Shown piece by piece: positions 50,804-61,319 of a DNA stretch of 64,000 nt. Below the pieces are notes generated by a model that did no database searches, had not been told where the DNA came from, and saw only the letters and a program-made list of their open reading frames with translations. The stretch is taken from NCBI RefSeq assembly GCF_030272615.1, contig NC_081415.1, positions 109,326,406-109,390,405 on the forward strand, in the 5' to 3' direction. Source of the stretch: Cryptomeria japonica (lineage: Eukaryota > Streptophyta > Pinopsida > Cupressales > Cupressaceae). How positions within the stretch are numbered: position 1 is the stretch's first letter; each line of letters starts with the position of its first letter. A program made the translations under genes and the position numbers.

Positions 50804-52491
50804 TTTAGCCCCCACTTTAGCGGTCATATGAACACTACGTGCATATGCAAGCTAAAGTACAGAAAAGTAAACATTATTTGAAAAAGGATATATCCATAAG
50901 TCTGTCGAACGAAGCCCCCAGCGGTATCTGCAGTACACAGTTAGGAACCGCACCCTACAAAACCACATGTTAGATCACAAAATCACCTAATGCTTACTAA
51001 GGAAGGTGATGAAAATTCGAGGGTAGCTATATGCCCCCCCCTATTTCGGCTTGCTAATTTTAGTGAGTTGAAACAGGGTATCATGTTTACCACTTCGAAT
51101 TGTTAAAGAATATTGATGACAAATGCTCACAAGAAGATTTGATATGAGATCAAAAACTAATGGAGAATCATTTGGTAAGAAAGAGGACTAAACCTCAATT
51201 CCAACACAACAAAGAGTGTGAGGATTTGAGAGTTCTCTAACACAAGATGAAGGATGTAAATGGAAACAAAATGCAAAGAGAAGAAAAGAAAAGAGAAAGT
51301 AGCATGAATACACACATTGGTGATCCATGAGAAGAATAGTGAGAGAGAAAACATGGACTTCTCGCCCCTAGATCTTGTCTAGGTGATCCATGGGAAAAAG
51401 GACATGGAAAACTAGCCCCTAGAGTCTGTCTAGGTGATCCATGTAAGGGAGGAGAGTGAGAAAGTCTAGCCTTATGCCGCTAGTTCCACTCAACCTCGTG
51501 CATGTGTGTGTAAGGGAGGTTAGAAGCACCTCATAGGAGTCTATGCTTGAGTATGCTACAACCTGCATATGTATAGTACAAAAGCGTGACATCTCACTCT
51601 AAGAGTCTGTGCTCTGGTTCCGAGAATAATCACCTTGCATAAAAGAAAAATGGAGACATCTCGCTCTAAGAGTCTGTGCTCTGGTTCCGAGAATGACCCA
51701 TTTCTCAAAAAGTGTAATGTTTATGTCATAAGCAAAGTAGAACAAGGATACCTACCTTCATCACAAAAGAAGATACCCCAAAAATGCAACAATGTCATAG
51801 ATCCAAGCAAGAGAGTTTTACACTCTTTAAGCAAGGATAAGAAGGGATATCCTGTAGTATGTGTAAAGGAGATCCTTAGAGGAGAAGAGATCTTTGTACA
51901 AAAGACACCTATCCCTAAGAGAAATTGTCTTAGACAAATATAACATCTTCTAGAATAAGACAAAGAAGAGAATAAGAAAGCAATACTTCCTTCTTTTGCG
52001 AGGTGAAAGTGATTCTTAATGAAGGATGACGCTCTTTTTAACCCAATTAGGAGAGTGAATTTGTTATGGATGTATTTTACCAAGTGCAAAAGAGGTTGTA
52101 GTCAAGGACTTACACCTCTTGTAAGAGAGAATCCTTGAACAAACAACAACAAATGCGTACAAGGCATAACATCAAGTAATAAAGTCCACACCATCCACAA
52201 AATAGGAAAAAGTGGATCCTTAGATAAAAATAAGGAAAGATCATTGCCTCCCAAGGATAAGGACAATGAGAAGGACTTACACAATCTTCTAGGGAGAGAT
52301 TTGGTCATAAGAAAAAGAAGAGATGTATGAAATCACTCTTGTCCCCATAGGAACAAGAAAATTAGGCTATTATGTTGCTTCAAAAAAAAATATGATTGCA
52401 CTTGAAATTGTACCATCATGAATGACAATGAGCCCCCAATAAATGAGCTACCAATGTCACATAATGATGAGCAACATAATAGCCATTAATG
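50804..52491 (-). other. E3 non-coding region replacing pol
   Basis: About 250 bases next to the LTR match E2 (18190-18440). The rest has no pol or PMD similarity. It contains a 39-bp direct repeat with one mismatch (51589-51627 and 51656-51694, ACATCTC.CTCTAAGAG...) and a 31-bp imperfect pair (51362-51392 and 51413-51443, with GTCTAGGTGATCCATG). I see no gene; the open frames (e.g. 51635-51943) lack motifs. Confidence 0.65.
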
Positions 52492-55400
52492 TTATTTAAA
52501 GACATGATAGACTAAATGAGGTATTTGAATATGACATGTTAAATGCTCAACTATAAGTGAGATCAAAAACATGTATAAAATGATAAAAATTGAAGAAGAA
52601 AAGTCACATGAAATCTTAGAAGAGGGATGAGTGTAATTTATTAGAGCCTTATCCCTAGAGGAAAGGACTTTATGATGACTAGGAGATAAAGATTCATAAG
52701 TGGATTTAGAAATTTGAGGGGATTCATAAAGAGATTTGTTCATTGCCAAGATTTCCTTATGAGGGGAATGAGAGTTGATAGAAGTAGAAGATGATTTAGT
52801 TGAAGTGAGATCATCATCACTACTAAATATAGCATTCACATTGAGAGATGGTCTTTTAGATGCTTTGGTAAGTTTGCAGGGATTATAGCCGAGTCCAAAG
52901 GCATAATTGTGAAAATTAGTCTCTAGAGGAACTTTTATCCCTTGTTCATGAGCGCCACAACCATTTCCATGATACCCATGCTTAGCAAAAATGTGAAAAC
53001 CATGACCATAACGATCAGCCATTTCAGGAAGAGAAGGTGGTTTTTCATAAGACAAAGAATCAAACTCTTCATAATTAGAGGTGTGAGGAGAAGAAGTTTG
53101 AGAAGCGGCCAAAAAATTATTGCTCATAGGTTCAGGTAAGATTGATTGATTTTTAGTTTCTTCCTTCTTTTTAACTTTAAACTCTCTAGGAGGAACCCTA
53201 TACTCACCTACAAAGGTGGGATTAAAGTCAAGAGATCCCCAATCGTCATCTGCGAGAACCTTCTCAGGATCAAAAGCCTTTTTATGCGTATATTCAAGTC
53301 GAGAAGGATCTTCTTCAGGAGCTTCAGACTCATCCAAAGAATTTTGATTATCAGAGGGTAAGGATTCATCCATAGGTATTTTGTTCAAAGAGTCATTACT
53401 AGAAGAGGAAGGCTTAGATGTTTGCAAACAAGCTTGAAAATTAGTATCACCTATCAAGGTATATGTCTTATTGTTATAAATGAATTTAACTTGTCTATGC
53501 AATGTAGAGGGGACAGCTTGCATACCGTGAATCCAAGGTCTCCCTAATAAAAAGTTGTATGTTAGATTTCCTGACATAACATGGATAGGAGTAGGCAAAG
53601 TAACGGGTCCCACTATGATGGGTAAGGTGATAATACCTAATGAAGACTTAGCCACATTATCAAAGCCTCGAATGGGACGAGAGTCAGGCTCAGTAAGGGA
53701 TGTATCCACATTCATCTTATGCAATAGATTAATGCTACACACATTAAGGCCAGAGCCATTATCTACCAGTGTTCGTCTTATAGTATTGTCATTTATGATA
53801 ACCACAATCATCAAGGGATCATATTGATGTTGAATTTCACTAGTAGGCAACTCATCTTGAGTAAACACAATTTGAGCTTTAGGATTCATCATAGAGTTAA
53901 CCAAAGACACTATATTACTAGATGTATTAGGTGGAGGAACATTCAAATCTTTCAAGGCATCTTGTAACATTCCATGATGAGCGGAAGAAGTTTGGATCAA
54001 ATCCCAAAGGGATATCTTAGCAGGGGTAGCTTTAAGTTGTTCTATGAGATCATATTCCTTACCAAGAACTTGTGAAATACGTGGAGCTTGGGGAAGAATA
54101 GGTTGGGAAGGAGGAAGTGAAGTTGGGATAACTGGAGGAGGATTAGGTTGCCTATTGTTTCTAGTATTATAAGTATGGGCAACCGCATGATAACTCTCTC
54201 TAGTCAATTGCTTAGCATACTCATAAGGGCTTTTAGAGGAATAACCTCCTTGCACAATAATAACCGGTTTCTTAGGAGTGCAAAAAGAATCATTAGCATA
54301 ACCACCTTGAACCACTAAGATAGGCTTATTTAAAGGTTGAGAATTTTGAGAAGGACAAGCACCTTGGACAATGAAGAGAGGTTTGTTAGGTGTTTCATTC
54401 ACATGTATCAAATTGATTGAGGATGGTTTAGAGGAATGAACAAAAGTGTTGGAAGAATTATTGATAGTCTTCTCTTGCACTAAAATCTTATCACAGATTA
54501 AATCAATTTTAGGAGAGAGACAAGGGGTAGGCATTGATGTTCTAGTAGGAAGAGTAATACTAGGAAAGGTCATATCATCCTCTATCATCAAAGGATCTAC
54601 ATGGGGAATAAACTCTCTAGGAGAAGGATCAACATTACTCTCTAAAGTCTCACTTTTGAGAGGGAGATCTTTGAAAGAGATGTTAACCATTTTGCTTTGA
54701 ACTAGGGTTTCCTTATGAGTAGAACCAAGTTGAGGAGAGGGAGATGCTTTATTTTTAGAGGGAGAATAATTGAGATTCAAGGAGGGGGAGAAACTATCAA
54801 GGGAGTTTCCAATCTTGATTTCATCCCCTTTGGATAGGGGTAGAGAATAATCTATACCTTCTTCTAATGGTTCATCCCAAATAGTGAGGTTGTTGAAAGG
54901 AATGTTTGAAGTATTGTCAATTTCGGGAGAGGAGATAACATTGTTTATTAATTCCTCATCCTTAGGAGGGAGAGCATCAATAGATGTGTTAAACTCATCC
55001 TCTTTCCTCAAAATATGTTCAATAGGGGAGAGAGAATTAAGGAAATTGCTTATTATTTCATCTTCTTTCTCTAAGGGATGCTTATGGGCAAGACCAACTT
55101 TAGGAGAAGGGTAAGCATTTACCATTAATTCATCATCTCTAGTGGGAATTTTGTTGGAAAAGGAAAGGCCATCACTAGGAAATGTAGGGATAATGTCATC
55201 TTCTTGCACAAAAGGATCCTCATGAAGGGAGTGTTTTTTAGGGGACACAAAGGCATCAAGGGCATCATTCAACAAAGCATGATCATATCTATTAAAAGGT
55301 TTATCTTTTGATTCAAAAGGAGATATCTCTTCATAGAGGGGCTCATTGAAAACAACCATGTTACTAGATTTAGTGGAAGAGCTGATAGGAATGTACCCTT

Positions 55401-55575
55401 GAGAGGAATCATTCGACTTATCTTTCTCATCACAACGAAATGGCATAGTAACAATGTTTATGAGTTTTTGGTAAAATGAAGGTTTGGTATATTTAGGTTT
55501 CAAAAATTCATCTAAAGCTTCATCTAACTCATAATCATCACAAATATGAACATCTTGCAAATAAAAATCTGACAT
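52492..55575 (-). CDS. E3 polyprotein: N-terminal region, aspartic protease, G-patch (intact frame, pol missing)
   Basis: The frame is open for 1027 codons from ATG 55575 (MSDFYLQD), chosen because E2 starts identically; 12 in-frame codons upstream to 55611 are probably not used. Order: acidic N-terminus (ELDEALDEFL); a long Ser/Pro/Asp-rich middle largely absent from E2; three KPxxxVQGxY repeats (about 54380-54230); protease with LVDNGSGLNV (about 53765-53740) and FLLGRPWIHG; a Ser-rich linker; and a G-patch (GYHGNGCGAHEQGI to GLGYNP, about 52985-52885). After NVNAI (about 52840) the sequence leaves E2 homology, and a hydrophobic tail (IFIILYMFLISLIVEHL) ends the protein. No capsid-type gag or zinc knuckle is visible. 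Intactness despite the loss of pol may reflect youth or selection. Confidence 0.88.
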   Translation of the reverse strand: MSDFYLQDVHICDDYELDEALDEFLKPKYTKPSFYQKLINIVTMPFRCDEKDKSNDSSQGYIPISSSTKSSNMVVFNEPLYEEISPFESKDKPFNRYDHALLNDALDAFVSPKKHSLHEDPFVQEDDIIPTFPSDGLSFSNKIPTRDDELMVNAYPSPKVGLAHKHPLEKEDEIISNFLNSLSPIEHILRKEDEFNTSIDALPPKDEELINNVISSPEIDNTSNIPFNNLTIWDEPLEEGIDYSLPLSKGDEIKIGNSLDSFSPSLNLNYSPSKNKASPSPQLGSTHKETLVQSKMVNISFKDLPLKSETLESNVDPSPREFIPHVDPLMIEDDMTFPSITLPTRTSMPTPCLSPKIDLICDKILVQEKTINNSSNTFVHSSKPSSINLIHVNETPNKPLFIVQGACPSQNSQPLNKPILVVQGGYANDSFCTPKKPVIIVQGGYSSKSPYEYAKQLTRESYHAVAHTYNTRNNRQPNPPPVIPTSLPPSQPILPQAPRISQVLGKEYDLIEQLKATPAKISLWDLIQTSSAHHGMLQDALKDLNVPPPNTSSNIVSLVNSMMNPKAQIVFTQDELPTSEIQHQYDPLMIVVIINDNTIRRTLVDNGSGLNVCSINLLHKMNVDTSLTEPDSRPIRGFDNVAKSSLGIITLPIIVGPVTLPTPIHVMSGNLTYNFLLGRPWIHGMQAVPSTLHRQVKFIYNNKTYTLIGDTNFQACLQTSKPSSSSNDSLNKIPMDESLPSDNQNSLDESEAPEEDPSRLEYTHKKAFDPEKVLADDDWGSLDFNPTFVGEYRVPPREFKVKKKEETKNQSILPEPMSNNFLAASQTSSPHTSNYEEFDSLSYEKPPSLPEMADRYGHGFHIFAKHGYHGNGCGAHEQGIKVPLETNFHNYAFGLGYNPCKLTKASKRPSLNVNAIFSSDDDLTSTKSSSTSINSHSPHKEILAMNKSLYESPQISKSTYESLSPSHHKVLSSRDKALINYTHPSSKISCDFSSSIFIILYMFLISLIVEHLTCHIQIPHLVYHVFK

Positions 55576-55735
55576 TTTGAAATTGCATAAAATTTTAAAC
55601 ACACAATGCAAAGAAACACACTTTTATTTTTTTTTATTTTTTATTTTTCTTTTTAATGAAAATGAAATGAAAACACACTAAATCTAGATCTAGATCTAAC
55701 AAATGCAATGCAAGAGGAAGCAATGATAGATTCAC

Positions 55736-55751
55736 GTCGGGTTCACCAAAA
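55736..55751 (-). promoter_or_regulatory. E3 primer-binding site
   Basis: Same sequence and position relative to the 5' LTR as in E2 (TGGTGAACCCGACGTG on the minus strand). Confidence 0.75.
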
Positions 55752-57414
55752 TGTGTGGGGGAAAAAGTGACACTAAGCAAACATGCCCTAATCTCACTTT
55801 CAATCACACATTTGTGGAATACGAAAGAGCCTAGAGGTATCACACAATTGGCTACTTCTTTTTGTGGAAGAGAGAGCCATGGGCTACCTATTAGGATTTC
55901 TATTCCTTTGTTGTAATTGAAAGATAAAATGATGCAAGTTCAATCCCAAACCCCAAAGTGCAAGTATGAACTAATAACAAGATTTGCAGAATTGAACTTA
56001 AATAATGGAAAGCTGTAAACACAAGGACAAGACAAGAATGTAAATGCATACCTGGTGTTAAAATTTGAGTGGAAATGTTCGGGACGGGGGCGCGGGCACC
56101 ACTGTTCTGATTCTGCACCTGAAACTGTTGTTTTGCAACCTAGAAAGCTGTCAGAAAGTGCTGAAAACTTGTTGTCTGACAGAAGGACCAAGGCGCCCAA
56201 CGCCCCTGTCCCAGGGACTAGGGCGCCCAGTGCCCCTGTCCTGGCAGGACCAGGGTGCCCCACGCCCCTGTCCTAGTCTTTTGCTCTGAAACTTGGTGTG
56301 AAGGACTGTCTCGGTCTACTTCTTTCGGATCTGCAACTTGCGGCGTCGTCTGAATTCTGAAACCTGCACTTATATCTGAAAAGGTATGGTGGGTGGTTAT
56401 ATAGGGTTTTGCCTTAGTCAAACCCCCGCTTTGGTGATTTCCACCTCCACGAATAGCCAAGTTGTATTGTAAAAGTAGTGTGTGTGCAGACCTTGTGTGT
56501 GTGCAAGATCCTAAAATGCAAGAAAGCAAACTAGAGCAACCTAGAAAGTAAACCCTAATTGCTTGTAAATGATAATGTAAATGCTCTAAATCAAGATGCA
56601 AAGTGATCTAAAGCATGAATAAAGGATATATTGAAGCTTATACAAAGACATGAAAACAACATGAAATCATACCCAACCCTCAAGGGAGGATTACAAGGCA
56701 ATCTTCAGTCGGTAATCTCCTATTGTTCTTCAATGTCTTTCAAGCCCTAAATGGATGAATGAAATTGATAAATGCTTGATAGAAGGAGGTTGAATGTTTT
56801 TGTAGTCTTCAAAGATCTTCTCTTTCACTGCATAGAGGGTCCCTCAAAGCCAAAATTCCCCTCCCTTCAAATGAAGAAAGAGAGCTCTTATGTATGAAAC
56901 CCTAGGTCATAATTTCAACTTTTGGCTGACCTAGAGATTGAATCTCCCGCCAATTTCTTGGGGTTAAGCTTTATTTTATGATTGGATCGTGCTCCTAAAA
57001 TTTTGGGAAAAATGTCCAGGACCATGTGCACTCCGGGCGCCATGGTCCCGACAACTTTTCACCAAATTTTCAGGGCCGTCGGATATGATGATTTTAGAGG
57101 GAATCCCAAAGTTACAGGTGATTTTGAGATGTTTTGACCCCCGAAATCAAGCCCCCAAGTTCAAAATAGGACCTAATTAGGGTTTTTGACTAAATGATGT
57201 ATTGGAGGAATAAAATGAAAAGGGCACACTTTAATGAAAGGGCCCAACTTTATGATGTGGAAGATGATGAAATAGGACCTTAGACCTAATTAATTTGATT
57301 AATTAAGTGCTAAAGGGGAAATGCAATGCAAGATGCAAAATGCGCCAAGGCGGGTGCTAAACTAGGTGTGAAATTGTACCACCCTAGCAAGTGCGTACAA
57401 TTTACGATGCTACA
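55752..57414 (-). repeat. E3 5' LTR
   Basis: 1663 bp, TGTAGCATCG to CCCACACA on the minus strand. It carries three minisatellite units (56186-56277). Confidence 0.93.
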
Positions 57415-57419
57415 CATAT

Positions 57420-58247
57420 CATAAGAGGATGACAAAATTTTAAACACAAGGCATCAAGCATCCAAGCATTCAATCATTCAAGCATTAAAGCAATCATCAT
57501 CAAGCATCTCTAAAGATCTTCAAGGCTTCATATCCTTCATTCATCTATTGTGAAGCAACATTACATCATTCATACAAAAGCATATGTACATGATTAGGGT
57601 TTTGTCATGTTCATGCCATTTCATACAACATAAGTGATTACATTCAAGAAGCAAAAGCATCACTATTAGTCATTGCAGATTTGAGGTGCATCCTTCCTTA
57701 TTTATTTCAGTATTTGCAATATTTCAATTAAGGTTAATTCCTAAACTGGTGTTTGACTTAGGCAAACCCCTAATCCTAACCTATTTCCCTTTCTTTTGTG
57801 TGTAGGAAACACGTACATAGCTACAATCTTCAAAATAAGTATTATTTATAGTGATGAATCAACCCCCCTTTGGTGTGCGAAAAGTTAGAAGGACCAAGGC
57901 GACGGGCACCACAGTCCTAACATTTTAGGAACTCTTTTAGGGATTAGATATGAATCTACTTATATTTCTTAGATCCAGGTGTGTGGCTCAATATGACAAC
58001 TATAGCTCATTGTTTGTGTTTTCATCCTCATTTCCACCACTTTACCCTAATTTCAACAATTCAACTTACAAAAGAGGTTAAACAAATTCATCCCTTTAAT
58101 CCAATCACTATTCAGTCCTAATCCTTTCTAGTTTGTAATTGAATCTATTGGATTCTAGCCCTCTTTTGAATGTAATTGGTCCCTAAGTAAAAATCATTGG
58201 TTTTGCTACATCTTGTGGTTCAAACCCTAATTTTTCACCACTTTACA
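57420..58247 (+). repeat. S2 solo LTR, right part
   Basis: Continuation of the LTR interrupted at 49170. Begins after the right CATAT copy and ends CTTTACA before AATAG. Non-coding, with CAAGCATC/ATTCAAGCATTAAAGC-type short repeats at 57446-57510. Confidence 0.65.
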
Positions 58248-58249
58248 AA

Positions 58250-58810
58250 TAGATATTGGATAAGGATGATGTATGGATGATATTTTACCTTATGAGATGA
58301 AGGGATGTGGTTGATCAATATTAAAAGTGCCATCTTGTAATTAGTGCACATGAATAGGGAAAATATTAGAGAGAGATGGAGGTCGGATACTTTCTCAATT
58401 TTGATGAAGTGTGAGGATTGACAAAGGTTCTTTTTGGAGCCTTGTATATTTGGATCCATGTGCAAAATTGACTTTATTTATTTTAAACAAAGTGGTGGAA
58501 AATAAGAAAATAATTAATTATTTAAATAAATCTAATTTTTATATTCAACTAATGACACAGGGGGATTTTAGACAAGTTAAATGAACATTACATATTTATT
58601 TAATTTGTAGAAGAAAATTGGAGAAATGATTTATTTATGCAATTAAGGTGGGAACTTTTGAAGATTTAATTGGTTAAATTAATTAAATAAATAAAAATTT
58701 ATTTAATTAATCATTAGAAGAATTGTTATATTTATTAATTAAATAATTTGGATTTATTTAATTATCCTTAAGAGAATAATGAAATTTTCTAATTAAAAAA
58801 AAGTATTTTT
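58250..58810. repeat. Dispersed repeat, copy 2
   Basis: Similar to 30440-31090 (see that entry). S2 inserted at its left edge or just beside it. The related minus-strand frame is 58465-58235. Confidence 0.55.
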
Positions 58811-60013
58811 AATTAATGTTAGAAGTGAATCTACAAGATAGTCATGGTGCAATAATTGTAGAAATGTGGGAATGCATTTTAGGTGTCTACACCAATCATT
58901 AGAGTCATATTTACACATTCCATTTCACATGCACCACATTCTCTCTCATGCACCTAGGTTTCATGCACCCAAAAACTACATTAATCTTGAGTTATTAACT
59001 CAACCATGAGATCTAACTAAGGAAAATACTAGAGATGAACCTCAAGCACCTATTTTATCCTTAGTTACAAATTCTAGATTAGCCTCAAAGGTTGTAGAGG
59101 ACACTCGTGCACCTCAATGAAAACATTTTTCCCTCAAAGTTCACTTTCATGCCTTAGAGAACACTATTACTATTGACTATTACATTTCTAGAACCTAAAT
59201 TTACTCATACATAATCCTCCTATTATCTTCTCAACCTTCACTAGCTTCTTTGTCTAACAAATTAGATATGTTTTCTCACCTCCTCTCATTTTAATATTTT
59301 TGTCTTAGCTTATACTTGTAAAAAATAAACTCTTTGCTTTGCTTATTTAAATATAAAATCTAAACTAAGTTTAGAGTTATATTTATTTTTTGATCTTAAT
59401 TAAATCAATATACTATTAGGTAAATTAAACTTCCAAACTTAATGATAATTTCAATCACATTTTTTATTGAAATTCTCATTAGATTACACTCCAAACTCTC
59501 ACCTTTCTCTCAAAAATAATAGTATGCAAGCCTCTTTTTATATTACTAATTATTTTATGTATTTATAATTTAGGGTATTCATATTGGGCAATATTTTATT
59601 TCTTGGATACTTTCATTACTAATATCCCTCTTGCACCCTTTAATTTTTTATCTTATCACACCATTTTCACCTCCCACACTAGGATTATTAGTACTTATTG
59701 TTAGGCTAGTACTATTGCAATCGGTTGCACTCAATTTTCTTAACTCGTTAATATTCAATAGTTTTTCCACCAATTAGAATTATGAATTTTCTCATTTGAT
59801 ATTTTTATTCAACATTTAAAAAGTTAAGATGCATGATTTTTAAGATTCATAAATTATTTTTCTCCAATCTTATTGGCTAAAATTTTTACATCTTATTAGC
59901 AAATTTCAGGGATCCACTATCTAAACGAATTTTTTTAGGCAAACTTTTAGGTATATTAACATAATCCTTATTTCGTTTAATTTATTTTTTCAAATTTATT
60001 TTACATATCTAAT
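58811..60013. other. AT-rich intergenic DNA, nothing recognised
   Basis: No coding frame, array or element end visible between the dispersed repeat and the E5 LTR. Confidence 0.6.
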
Positions 60014-60477
60014 TGTTGGTGTAAATAATTATTCATCTTGGATATTATTACACTTACTTAAGTTTACTTAGGAAATGAATTTCATAATAGTTTGGGTATG
60101 AGACACTTGGGTGTTTGTGCCACATTGGGATAGTGTGTATAGGAGAATTTCCACCTTTTATGGTGTGATCTTGTTGTTACACTCCACATTCAATGGGTGA
60201 TCCTCCTCATGTGGACTATTATATTGTTTCTCCTACCTACCCACACCTATTTCCTACCTACCCTTGTTTCTTATTGATCCACATGTCATGTTTGTGTGCT
60301 CACATATCCATATAGCCTTGCCTATATAAGGAGACTCATATTCATTGTATGTAACGAATGCTTAATGATCCAGTTGATCATATTTTTCATCTTGATAGAA
60401 TACAATTTATTTCTATCATCTATGTTGTTCTCTCTTATTTGTGCTTTCCATTGCCTCTTGATCTTGGCAAAATCTCA
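60014..60477 (+). repeat. E5 5' LTR
   Basis: About 464 bp, starts TGTTGG and ends CTCA or CTCACA just before the primer site. It has a TATATAAG promoter box at 60323-60330. The exact end is uncertain by two bases because the right LTR end is not in view. Confidence 0.85.
60323..60330 (+). promoter_or_regulatory. E5 LTR TATA box
   Basis: TATATAAG about 150 bases before the LTR end, a normal place for a copia LTR promoter. Confidence 0.65.
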
Positions 60478-60479
60478 CA

Positions 60480-60491
60480 TGGTATCAGAGC
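60480..60491 (+). promoter_or_regulatory. E5 primer-binding site (initiator tRNA-Met type)
   Basis: TGGTATCAGAGC immediately after the LTR. A degenerate echo, CATGGTATTAGAACC, follows about 30 bases later within a short direct repeat (TCTCACATGGTAT.AGA). Confidence 0.9.
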
Positions 60492-61319
60492 TGGTCCATG
60501 TCTCACATGGTATTAGAACCATTAGAGTGCCATTGGTTTGAGAGAATTTTGGGGTTTGCATTTTGGAGCTTTCTATTGCAGGTTTTTATTGAAGCTTGAT
60601 GGGTCAAATCTGAGGTTACCATTGGATTGAGGAGGTCCAAGAAAGTCAATTTTGCCTTTTGTTTCATCCAAATCGGACTTCAGAGGCCAAATCTAGAGGC
60701 ATTTGAAGTTTGACGCTGTGGCGGAAAGTTTCCAGAAATTATAAATTTGCAGGCATTTTTCAAATAGCGATATCTCACTCATCCGGATTCATTTTTTCGA
60801 GCAATTTTTTTTGTTTTGGGGTAGAATTTCATGATCTATATAGTGGTGTAGGAGTTTTCTGATTTTCAAAAATAGGTTTTTTGGAAATCGCGAAATCCTA
60901 ATTTTTACAACTTTGGAGGCTTCGTTTGGGCTCATATGGACTCCTTTTCAAGTGCTGTTTTTTTTGAAAGTGCATATTTTTTCATCTACTTTCATAATCT
61001 GCCATCTGTTTGCAGTGATTTTAAGTAGAAATTGTACTTTCACTATTTGGCAATTTTTGGCATATTTGGTACTTGCATTTTGCTTGGATTTCAGTTTAGA
61101 TCACTAGGAGTATTTGTTGAAGTCTCTTAGATCTCATTTTGAGAAATTGTAAATTGAAATCAGAAGTCCACTTTGCCTTGTTTTGCAAGTGGCCTATTGT
61201 ATATGCACTAAAGTGCCAAAATCATCATTTTTAGGGGGGTACTTGATTGAGTGAATTTGGGGGGGTGTCTCTTGTGCTTTTGTGCTTTTGTGCTTTTGTG
61301 TTCCTTCCTTTTTGCTGCT
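60492..61319 (+). other. E5 untranslated leader
   Basis: About 830 bases between primer site and gag start with no credible frame. It ends in a TTTTGTGCT triplication (about 61276-61302). Confidence 0.6.

Larger units (their letters stand above)
49171..57414 (-). mobile_element. E3: internally deleted Tat-type element, minus strand
   Basis: An 8.2-kb element of the same family as E2 in reverse orientation, with LTRs at 55752-57414 (5') and 49171-50803 (3') and perfect CATAT duplications (49166-49170, 57415-57419). The same primer site (55736-55751) and polypurine tract (50804-50818) are present. It keeps the N-terminal region, protease and G-patch in one intact frame but has no RT, RNase H, integrase or antisense PMD gene. 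Its LTRs differ at about 2% of the roughly 360 bases I compared, so it is somewhat younger than E2. It would need polymerase and integrase from a relative. Confidence 0.93.
48763..58247 (+). mobile_element. S2: solo LTR split by E3 (48763-49170 and 57420-58247)
   Basis: Opens TGTAGCATCC, similar to the E2/E3 LTR start, closes CCACTTTACA, and is flanked by AATAG duplications (48758-48762, 58248-58252). Without E3 and one CATAT copy it is about 1.24 kb. It carries GG-ACC-ATGG-like motifs (48928-49021) related to the E2/E3 minisatellite. I infer a solo LTR of a related Tat-type family. No internal region is present, so recombination between LTRs is the simplest origin. Confidence 0.7.

Noticed and set aside
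53555-53827. Plus-strand frames opposite the E3 polyprotein
   Set aside because: Shadows of the minus-strand coding frame, mirrored at the matching place in E2.
55576-55611. Twelve-codon upstream extension of the E3 frame
   Set aside because: E2 shares the MSDFYLQ start; the extension is probably leader sequence.
61251-61319. Signal-peptide-like upstream extension of E5 gag
   Set aside because: It has no ATG start, is not expected for gag, and arises from the TTTTGTGCT repeat in the leader.
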